A stretch of DNA of 64,000 nt from Streptomyces roseirectus (GTDB taxonomy: Bacteria; Actinomycetota; Actinomycetes; Streptomycetales; Streptomycetaceae), in the NCBI RefSeq assembly GCF_014489635.1, contig NZ_CP060828.1:7800001-7864000 (forward strand), given 5' to 3'. The first letter of the stretch is position 1, and each line of letters starts with the position of its first letter. The translations under genes were made by a program, and so were the position numbers. Below are positions 57,641-64,000 of the stretch, piece by piece. The notes beneath the pieces were generated by a model, which did not search any database, was not told where the DNA came from, and was given only the letters and a program-made list of their open reading frames with translations.

Positions 57641-58120
57641 GTGCACCGTACGACGACTACCGCGACCCTGCTGGTGACCGTCGCCGCCTCCGCTCTCACC
57701 GGATGCGTGACCGTCCAGCACCACCCGCCCGCTCCCGGCGCCTCCGCCGTCCCCTCCGTGCCCCCGCTGCCCCGCCCCGACGGGAAGGCGCGGGCGAGGG
57801 TGATCCAGGCGCCGGCGCGGGAGGCCCTTGAGATGGTCGCCCCGTCGAACACGACGCCCGCACCCCGGGAACGTGCCCAGGAACGCGAACCGGAGGCACC
57901 GCCTCCCGCCCGCCCCCACGACGACCCGCTCCCGAAACGACGCTCCCATCCTCACCGCCCCACCACCCCCCACGACCCTGCCGCCCCCCGCATCGAGATC
58001 CCCGACGTCGAGTCCGAGGTCCGCCGCAACACCGACGTCTGCGCCCTCGGCCGCCAGTACGGCGGCTGGCGCAACGACAGCCCGGAGGCCCGCATCTGCG
58101 ACCAGGCGTACGGGAGGTAG
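57641..58120 (+). CDS. Putative lipoprotein
   Basis: A 159-residue secreted protein. The signal reads HRTTTTATLLVTVAASALTG with lipobox LTGC. A long Pro/Arg/His-rich, probably disordered stretch (about 25-120) leads to a short C-terminal part, ESEVRRNTDVCALGRQYGGW then EARICDQAYGR, with two cysteines that could form a disulfide. GTG 57641 is chosen as the signal-peptide start; the frame extends upstream through the tandem repeats. Function unknown. Confidence 0.72.
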   Translation: MHRTTTTATLLVTVAASALTGCVTVQHHPPAPGASAVPSVPPLPRPDGKARARVIQAPAREALEMVAPSNTTPAPRERAQEREPEAPPPARPHDDPLPKRRSHPHRPTTPHDPAAPRIEIPDVESEVRRNTDVCALGRQYGGWRNDSPEARICDQAYGR

Positions 58121-58241
58121 ACGCGGGGCAGGACAGCGGGACGGCTTCACCCCGGTCCACCGTCGGTCCGCCCCGCCGACGCCACGAAGAAGGCCCCCTT
58201 CCAGAGCCCGGCGAATTCCAGGGGTCGTAGCAACACAGTGA

Positions 58242-58320
58242 TCAACTGGCTGTCGCCAGGAGTTTGGCGAGACGCTCGGCTGGGGTTTCCCAGTCGAGCG
58301 TTTTGCGTGGGCGGCTCCGG
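58242..58320 (-). pseudogene. IS30-family transposase C-terminal remnant
   Basis: On the minus strand this piece reads SRPRKTLDWETPAERLAKLL ATAS then stop, the typical end of IS30-family transposases. The rest of the gene is missing; it abuts the IS3 remnant. Confidence 0.85.
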
Positions 58321-58625
58321 GATCGGTGGAGGCTCTATGCGCTGACTCCAGCCGCCGGTTGGGGCTGGTGTTGAGCGTAGTGGTTGGTCTCGTGCTCGTG
58401 GGGCGGGATGTCTCCGATCGCGGTGTGGAGGCGCTGGCTGTTGAACCAGTCGACCCATTCCGCGGTGCTGAGTTCGACGTCGGCGAGGCTGTGCCAGGGC
58501 CTGCGGGGCTTGATCAGCTCGGTCTTGCAGAGGCCGATCTGGGATTCCATGAGCGCGTTGTCCAGGGCGTCGCCGACGGTGCCGATCGAGGCGTCGATAC
58601 CCGCCTCCATCAGACCCGGAGCGGT
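58321..58625 (-). pseudogene. IS3-family transposase (OrfB) C-terminal remnant
   Basis: Minus-strand reading gives SIGTVGDALDNALMESQIGL, CKTELIKPRRPWHSLADVEL and EWVDWFNSQRLHTAIGDIPP, the last third of an IS3 OrfB integrase core. It keeps the final catalytic glutamate (MES) but lacks the two aspartates and OrfA. The stop is at 58335. The first frame is lost upstream of about 58620, so the element is dead. Confidence 0.9.
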
Positions 58626-58667
58626 TCATATTCACGGTGCGCAAGCTGAATGGTCTTGAGTCCCCGC

Positions 58668-60089
58668 TCAGTTCCAAGCGGCGAGCAGGTCTTCCGGGGT
58701 GAGGGTGGTGATCCCTTCCGCGGTGCAGCCGCTGCGGGCCACCGCGAGCAGGGGGGTGTCGTGGTCGGCTCCGGGAAGCTGGGAGCGATGGGTGATCAGG
58801 CGGGCCAGGTCGCGCTGGTCGAAGGGCTTGTTCTCAAGCCATTTGATGGATCCGGTGAAGGTGATCTTCTTTGCGATGGGGGAGCGGTCGGCGCCGATGA
58901 GGTCGATCTCCGGGTCGTTGGTGCGGGTCCAGTAGCCTCCGACGACGCCGGTGCCCTCGGGGAGCCAGTCGTCGGCCAGGCGCCAGAGGGCTTCGCGGAT
59001 GACGGGTTCGATGGCGCGCCCGCGCCAGGATGTCCAGCTTGTTCGGATGGAGTCGAGAACGCGGTCGCCGCGGCCGCGTTCGACGGCGGGGATGCCGGGG
59101 CCGATGAAGGAGAGCCAGAACCTCAGGTAGGGGTCGTCGATGCGGTAGCGCGTCTCGCGGCTCGGCTTGGTGGACAGGGGGAGTTCGGCGGCGACCATGC
59201 GGCGGCCGGTGAGGAGTTCCAGGGAGCGTTTGACGGAGCCTGGGTGGAGGCCGCCGGCGGCTCGGCCGATGAGTGTGAAGGTGCGTTCGCCGTGGCCGAT
59301 GGCGCTGAGGACGGTGCGGGCTTGAGCTTCGGTGGGGAATTCGGCGGCCAGGGCGCGCTCGCCGCTTACGAGCAGTGCGGAGGTGGGCCGGGTGAGGGCC
59401 TGTTCGAGGTAGTCCCACAGGCCGGCGCCGTGGGGCCATTCCTCCAGGATCAGGGGAAGGCCGCCCGTGATGAGGTGAGCGTCGAAGGCGTCGGCCGGGG
59501 CCAGGTCGAGCATGGAGGCGACGTCGTGGGGGGTGAGAGCGGGGACGACCAGCTCGGTGCCACGCTGATAGAAGGGGCGTCCGTAGGTGTTGAGCTGTTC
59601 CATCATGGCGATGTCCGAACCGATGAGGATCAGCAGGACCGGGAGTTTGGACAGGGTCCGGTCGAAGGACTTCTGCAAGGCTCCCTCGAAGCTGGCGTCC
59701 TCACGCACGAGATAGGGCATCTCATCGAGTACGACAATGCTGGGTGCGTCGGAGGGCAGAGCGGTGGCGAGCAGGCTCAGGGCCGCATCCCAGCTCTGTG
59801 GTGTGGCGAAGTCCGAGAAGCGGCCGGCGTCAGGCAGGGTGGACGCGGCCAATTCGGCTGTGAAGCCCGCCAGGTCCTCGTCTCGGGAGCCGCCGATGGC
59901 GGTGAAGAAGACGTGCGGAAGCCCTGCTCGTTCCAGGAACTCTTCTACGAGCCGCGACTTGCCTACCCTTCGGCGCCCGCGGATCAGGATGGCGCGGCCC
60001 GGTCGTCCGCCTCTGCTGCCCGCCTGCACCGTGCTCAGCAGGTCTCGCAAGAGACCGAGTTCGGACCGGCGCCCGATGAAGCCGTTCAC
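58668..60089 (-). CDS. AAA ATPase with DUF234-type nuclease-like C-terminus
   Basis: A 473-residue protein of the archaeal-type ATPase class. Walker A is RGRRRVGKSRLVEEF (about 38-50), Walker B is SIVVLDEMPYL (LDE at 121-123) and a winged-helix segment lies near 250-310 (LSAIGHGERTFTLIGRAAGG). The C-terminal DUF234 region has DPEIDLIG (D396) and GSIKW (K416), as in PD-(D/E)XK nucleases. GTG 60089 has GAGGAG upstream. It is flanked by IS remnants and uses rarer codons (AGA, GGA, TTG), suggesting transfer. Role unknown. Confidence 0.88.
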   Translation of the reverse strand: MNGFIGRRSELGLLRDLLSTVQAGSRGGRPGRAILIRGRRRVGKSRLVEEFLERAGLPHVFFTAIGGSRDEDLAGFTAELAASTLPDAGRFSDFATPQSWDAALSLLATALPSDAPSIVVLDEMPYLVREDASFEGALQKSFDRTLSKLPVLLILIGSDIAMMEQLNTYGRPFYQRGTELVVPALTPHDVASMLDLAPADAFDAHLITGGLPLILEEWPHGAGLWDYLEQALTRPTSALLVSGERALAAEFPTEAQARTVLSAIGHGERTFTLIGRAAGGLHPGSVKRSLELLTGRRMVAAELPLSTKPSRETRYRIDDPYLRFWLSFIGPGIPAVERGRGDRVLDSIRTSWTSWRGRAIEPVIREALWRLADDWLPEGTGVVGGYWTRTNDPEIDLIGADRSPIAKKITFTGSIKWLENKPFDQRDLARLITHRSQLPGADHDTPLLAVARSGCTAEGITTLTPEDLLAAWN

Positions 60090-60151
60090 GATGCACTCTC
60101 CTCGACGTGACTACCTTCAATGATAGTCTCATCGGCGAGAGTAATGTGCCA

Positions 60152-60474
60152 GTGCGCATCGGCATGGCAGCTGACGAGATGGGCGGCCTCGGCGGGATCG
60201 ACACCCACATCGATCTCCACCCTGCCGCGGTCATCGACGGCATCGGCGCCTACGGGGGTCGAGGTGGTCCGGCCGGACCGCGAAGCGGGGCGGGACAACG
60301 GCAAGTCCGACCCGATCGACGCCTGCGGGGCCGCGACTGCCCGTGCTGTCGGCAACCCGAAGTCCCGCAACGGGAGCGTGGAGGCGATCCGGGCCCTGCG
60401 GTGGTCCGCAAGAGCGCGGTCAAGGCCCGCATCCAGACGATCAACCAGATCCGGACCCTGATCGTCACCAGTAC
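60152..60474 (+). pseudogene. IS110-family transposase N-terminal remnant with frameshifts
   Basis: Three pieces in two or more frames rebuild an IS110 DEDD domain: GGIDTHIDLHPAAVIDGIGA (from about 60183), then NGKSDPIDACGAATARAVGN and KSRNGSVEAIRALR, then VRKSAVKARIQTINQIRTLI. Two of the four DEDD acids are visible; the C-terminal serine domain is absent. The gene has frameshifts and is truncated near 60474. Confidence 0.88.
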
Positions 60475-61032
60475 GCGGCAATGGTCATGCTGAAGCCGAG
60501 ATATGCCGGGATGTAGAGCCAACCGGCCCATCCGCCCCCAGCCCGTTGGAGTGGGCCATCCCGACTACCTGGAGGCGATGGTCGCGACCAGGCAGACCAC
60601 GCTGGCGGCGGTGAGCACCAGCCGGACGGGCCACCTTACCGTCGGCTTGACCAGCACGTAGTCCGGTTGGCTTCCGTTGCGCAGGAGCGCCGCGGCTTCG
60701 CGTCCATGCAAGGCCATCGCTGGTGCCCTCGGCGCCAACCAGCTCAAGGCGACAGCCGCAGGTGGCAGGACGTCGAGAGGGGGTGCGGCGACGTCATCGT
60801 GGCCGCCGCGCCGGCGGTGGCGACGAGCAGCCCGGACCCGGGAAGGCTCTCGCCGACCGTGTCCGGACCCTCCTGGATCGCCTCAACCTGAGCTGACCCG
60901 CTCCGCCGACGCACACGTCCTGGTGGGGGGGTATCCCGCCTCCCCGGTGGGAGATGAGTGGGAGATGATCATGGAGTGGTGATGCGGTCAGGCGCTAGGA
61001 AATGCCAGGTAGCGCTACATGTGTGCACTGCG
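60475..61032. other. Gene-poor region between the IS110 remnant and uppP
   Basis: No gene is well supported here. A minus-strand frame at 60565-60747 would encode 60 residues ending in one hydrophobic helix (PVRLVLTAASVVCLVATIAS). A plus-strand tail reading ALADRVRTLLDRLNLS then stop near 60895 looks like the end of a lost gene. Both may be debris of the accessory island. Confidence 0.35.
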
Positions 61033-61908
61033 TCAGCCCGCTGATTCGGCCGCGTGCGGGCTCAGCACACCCGCGCTGACCAGGGCGATGATGACGATGC
61101 CGAGGGCGACGCGGTAGTAGACGAACGGCATGAAGCTCTTGGTCGAGATGAACTTCATGAACCAGGAGATGACGACGTAGCCGGAGACGAAGGCGATGCC
61201 GGTGGCGAAGATGGTGGGGCCCCAGGCGACGTGGTCGTTCTCCAGGGCGTCCTTCGTCTCGAAGAGGCCGGACGCGAGGACGGCGGGGATGGCGAGGAGG
61301 AAGGAGTAGCGGGCGGCGGCCTCGCGCTTGTAGCCCATGAAGAGGCCACCGGTGATGGTGGCGCCGGAGCGGGAGACGCCGGGGATGAGCGCGCACGCCT
61401 GGCAGAGGCCGAAGATGAGGCCGTCCTTGACGCCCAGGTTCTCCAGCGCCTTGCGCTGCTTGGGCGCCCGGTGCCGCCCCCCTGTCTCGTCGCGCGCGGC
61501 GAGGCGGTCGGCGACGCCCATGACGACGCCGATGACGATGAGCATGGTCGCGGTGATCCGCAGATCGCGGAACGGCCCCTCGATGTGCTCCTTGAGGGTG
61601 AGCCCGAGGACGCCGATCGGGATCGAGCCGACGATCACCAGCCAGCCCATCTTGGCGTCCTGGTCGGCCCGCATCTCCTTGTTGACCAGCGACTTGAACC
61701 ACGCCGCGAGGATCCGCCCGATGTCCTTGCGGAAGTAGATCAGCACCGCCGCCTCGGTACCGATCTGTGTGATCGCGGTGAACGCGGCACCGGGGTCCTC
61801 CCAGCCGGAGAACGCCGCGGTGAGCCGCAGGTGCGCGCTGGAGGAGACGGGAAGGAACTCGGTCAGCCCCTGGACGAGTCCGAGGATGAGGGATTCAAAC
61901 CAAGACAT
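61033..61908 (-). CDS. uppP: Undecaprenyl-diphosphate phosphatase
   Basis: A 291-residue membrane enzyme that recycles the lipid carrier of cell-wall synthesis and gives bacitracin resistance when abundant. GLVQGLTEFLPVSSSAHLRL near the N-terminus and CALIPGVSRSGATITGGLFM are the two catalytic motifs. About eight helices are predicted. ATG 61908 gives the family N-terminus; the ribosome site is weak. The 322 bases upstream to the divergent Gfo/Idh gene show no further gene. Confidence 0.97.
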   Translation of the reverse strand: MSWFESLILGLVQGLTEFLPVSSSAHLRLTAAFSGWEDPGAAFTAITQIGTEAAVLIYFRKDIGRILAAWFKSLVNKEMRADQDAKMGWLVIVGSIPIGVLGLTLKEHIEGPFRDLRITATMLIVIGVVMGVADRLAARDETGGRHRAPKQRKALENLGVKDGLIFGLCQACALIPGVSRSGATITGGLFMGYKREAAARYSFLLAIPAVLASGLFETKDALENDHVAWGPTIFATGIAFVSGYVVISWFMKFISTKSFMPFVYYRVALGIVIIALVSAGVLSPHAAESAG

Positions 61909-62230
61909 GAGGTTACGGAGTCCAAGTGCCGATCGGGAGCAGACGGTAACGGCGACGACGGCCGCCGACGACACGGCAACGCGCCGCGCGCGGAGATCAA
62001 CGGGTGCAGGGGGCAGCGTAGCGCCCCGAAGCGACAGGCCCGGCACAGGGGGATCCCAGGGGGATGACTCGTACTGATCAGCCGATTGTCGACCTGTTGA
62101 CCCATCCGCCCGCCGCCGCATACGTTGCTGACCAGAGAAAGCGCTTGCTGCGACGACCGCCGGCCCCACCGGCGACCGCCGCCCCCGCTCGCGCGTACGG
62201 TCGCCAGTCCGAGGAGTGCTGATCACCCCC

Positions 62231-63361
62231 ATGCCCCCGACCACTCCCCTCGACGGCCGCAGAATCCGCGCCGCCGTCATCGGCACCGGCGCCATCGCGC
62301 GCGGCTCCCACCTGCCCGCGCTGCGGCAGCTCGCCGACGACATCGAGGTCGTCGCCGCCGTCGACATCGACTCCGCCGCCGTCGAAGCCTTCTGCGCCGA
62401 GGGCGGGGTACCCCACCCGTACACCGACCTGGAGCTGATGCTCGCCGAGCAGCGCCCCGACCTGGTCACCATCTGCACCCCTCCCACCCTGCACCGCGCC
62501 CAGAGCCAGGCCGCGCTGCGCGCCGGCGCCTGGGTGCTGTGCGAGAAACCGCCCGTCCTGACCCTTGCCGAGTACGACTCCGTCGCCGCCGGGGAAGGCG
62601 CGGAGTCGGGCCCGTACTCCTCCATCGTTTTCCAGCACCGTTTCGGTTCAGGGACCCGGCACGTCCGCCGGCTCCTCGCCGAGAAGGCGCTCGGCCGCCC
62701 CCTCGTCGCCCACTGCCAGACCACCTGGTACCGCGACACCGCCTACTACGCCGTGCCCTGGCGCGGACGCTGGGCCACCGAGGGCGGCGGACCCGCCATG
62801 GGCCACGGCATCCACCAGATGGACCTCCTGCTCGACCTGCTCGGCCCGTGGAGCGAGGTCCGCGCGATGGCCGGACGGCTCGTGCACGACGTCGAGACCG
62901 AGGACGTCTCCACCGCGCTCCTGCGCTTCGACAACGGCGCGATGGCGACCGTCGTCAACAGCGTGCTCAGCCCCGACGAGGTCAGCCGGATCCGCATCGA
63001 CTGCGAGCGCGCGACCGTCGAACTCGTCCACCTCTACGGGCACTCCAACGCCAACTGGACGATCACCCCCGCCCCCGGGGTCTCCGAGGAGGAGCTGGCG
63101 TCCTGGCTCGACTTCGGTGCGGACGTGCCGAGTTCGCACCTGGAGCAGCTGCGGGAACTCGTCGCGAGCATGCGCGCAGGTCAACGGCCGCGGCTCAGCG
63201 GGGAGGAGGGGCGGGCCAGCCTCGAACTCATCAGCGCGCTCTACAAGTCGGCGTTCACCGATGTCACCGTCCGGCGCGGGGAGATCGGCGCGGGCGACCC
63301 GTACTACACCGCGCTGCACGGAGGCGCGCCCGGCTGGGCGCCCGAGGAGGGAACCGCGTGA
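62231..63361 (+). CDS. Gfo/Idh/MocA family oxidoreductase (second)
   Basis: A 376-residue NAD(P)-dependent oxidoreductase. The cofactor fold reads RAAVIGTGAIARGSHLPALR, and the EKP motif is CEKPPVLTLAEYDS. GHGIHQMDLLLDLLGPW contains the family's histidine/aspartate pair of the substrate site. ATG 62231 is used; GAGGAG lies 14 bases upstream, so GTG 62216 cannot be used and the spacing is long. It overlaps the DUF6807 gene by GTGA, making an operon for a sugar-like substrate. Confidence 0.92.
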   Translation: MPPTTPLDGRRIRAAVIGTGAIARGSHLPALRQLADDIEVVAAVDIDSAAVEAFCAEGGVPHPYTDLELMLAEQRPDLVTICTPPTLHRAQSQAALRAGAWVLCEKPPVLTLAEYDSVAAGEGAESGPYSSIVFQHRFGSGTRHVRRLLAEKALGRPLVAHCQTTWYRDTAYYAVPWRGRWATEGGGPAMGHGIHQMDLLLDLLGPWSEVRAMAGRLVHDVETEDVSTALLRFDNGAMATVVNSVLSPDEVSRIRIDCERATVELVHLYGHSNANWTITPAPGVSEEELASWLDFGADVPSSHLEQLRELVASMRAGQRPRLSGEEGRASLELISALYKSAFTDVTVRRGEIGAGDPYYTALHGGAPGWAPEEGTA

Positions 63362-64000
63362 GCCAGGGACTGCGTGTCGTCCACGCGCACGGCGACCACA
63401 TCACCGTCACCGAACCCGTCACCGGCGTCGAACTCCTCTCGTACGTCTACCGCGCCGAGGCCGACTGGGAGGCGCCCAAGCCGTACGTCCACCCGCTGCG
63501 CACCCTCGCCGGCGACGTCGTCACCGACTACCGGCCCAACGACCACCGCTGGCACAAGGGGCTCTCGCTGACCGCCTCGCACCTGTCCGGCGCGAACCTG
63601 TGGGGCGGCAACTCCTATGTCCACGGCGAGGGTTACCTCGCGCTGCCCGAGCGGGTCGGGTCGATGCGGCACACCGGGTTCGACGAGGTGACCGCCGACG
63701 GCGACCGCGTCGTCATCGCCGAGCGGCTGACCTGGCACCCGTACGACGGCGCGCTGTGGGCCGAGGAGGCGCGGCGGGTCGAGGTGCACGACGTCGACCT
63801 CGACTCCCGGTCCTGGGCGCTCACGTGGACGAGCGCCATCACCAACCGGCGTGCCGAACCACTGCTGTTCGGCAGCCCCACCACCGCCGGGCGCGAAATG
63901 GCGGGCTACACCGGGCTGTTCTGGCGCGGGCCGCGCGCGTTCCGTGACGGCCGCATCATCGGGCCCGACGGGGAAGGGCCCGCACTCATGGGCACGCAGG
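63358..64000 (+). CDS. DUF6807 (PmoA-like) family protein, 3' end outside the window
   Basis: The first 214 codons of a gene that runs off the right edge. GTG 63358 overlaps the stop of the Gfo/Idh gene. The frame stays open and reads SYVYRAEADWEAPKPYVHPL, DYRPNDHRWHKGLSLTASHL, NLWGGNSYVHGEGYLAL and FGSPTTAGREMAGYTGLFWR, typical of DUF6807 proteins, which have a galactose-mutarotase-like beta-sandwich look. Such genes accompany Gfo/Idh oxidoreductases and sugar regulators; the reaction is unknown. Confidence 0.88.
   Translation, partial: MSQGLRVVHAHGDHITVTEPVTGVELLSYVYRAEADWEAPKPYVHPLRTLAGDVVTDYRPNDHRWHKGLSLTASHLSGANLWGGNSYVHGEGYLALPERVGSMRHTGFDEVTADGDRVVIAERLTWHPYDGALWAEEARRVEVHDVDLDSRSWALTWTSAITNRRAEPLLFGSPTTAGREMAGYTGLFWRGPRAFRDGRIIGPDGEGPALMGTQ

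Noticed and set aside
60565..60747. A 60-codon minus-strand frame with one hydrophobic helix
   Set aside because: No ribosome site or family supports it, and it lies in decayed island DNA; kept only as a note in the region entry.

Overview
The window is Streptomyces chromosome, or that of a very close relative. The DNA is extremely GC-rich and has many GTG starts and short GTGA/ATGA gene overlaps. The rRNA is actinobacterial, and the gene order at 1.8-15.5 kb matches that around S. coelicolor SCO1378-SCO1389 as I remember it. It runs from the second half of a 23S rRNA gene into the first two thirds of a DUF6807-type gene that leaves the right edge. Names and motifs come from reading the translations; no database search was run.

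Left part (1-15.6 kb, conserved core). 23S-5S rRNA and a strong terminator are followed by a CDP-alcohol phosphatidyltransferase, a three-domain sugar-nucleotide pyrophosphorylase, a DUF881-Sbp-DUF881 membrane cluster, a GarA/OdhI-type FHA protein with a zinc ribbon, the MerR regulator FtsR, a DUF151 nuclease, a second MerR regulator (Rv1830/ResR type), DNA polymerase IV, a PRC-barrel protein, a tandem glycine riboswitch and gcvP. The same order, with gcvH added, exists around Mycobacterium tuberculosis Rv1822-Rv1832. It couples envelope and division functions to control of central carbon and nitrogen metabolism.

Middle-left part (15.6-33.3 kb). A molybdate ABC transporter (modABC) sits with a small HTH-TOBE regulator, then an APC-type permease. 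Next is a xylo-oligosaccharide uptake module: binding protein, two permeases, a secreted GH10 xylanase and a convergent LacI repressor, with palindromic operators just downstream of a good promoter. Then come small hypotheticals, a glutamate-cysteine-ligase-family enzyme, a CPBP-family membrane protein, a PhzF protein and an NAD-dependent epimerase, separated by G-rich gaps that carry recurrent Streptomyces intergenic repeats.

Middle-right part (33.3-52.4 kb). A class II UvrA-like ATPase, a DHFR-like reductase, a PadR regulator, an SRPBCC protein, a Clp-N-domain protein, two EamA transporters (the second behind a polyproline leader peptide and hairpin), a PNPOx-type protein, an isochorismatase-like protein that has lost its catalytic residues, a Rieske lipoprotein, a HipA-like kinase paired with DUF3037, two adjacent SDRs behind a good promoter, a peptide-type binding lipoprotein, uracil-DNA glycosylase and several small genes.

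Right part (52.4-64 kb). Apolipoprotein N-acyltransferase, a Gfo/Idh oxidoreductase and an FAD monooxygenase controlled by a divergent TetR regulator with two matching operators, a DinB/DUF664 protein and a lipoprotein. Then follows a short accessory island: an ATPase-nuclease (DUF234 type) bracketed by IS3, IS30 and IS110 remnants. After it come uppP and a Gfo/Idh-DUF6807 pair.

The best leads for something new are the HTH-TOBE molybdate regulator, the polyproline leader before the second EamA gene, the HipA-like/DUF3037 pair, the degenerate mutase domain of the pyrophosphorylase, the inactive isochorismatase-like protein, and the IS-bracketed ATPase-nuclease. I saw no CRISPR array, tRNA or intact insertion sequence.
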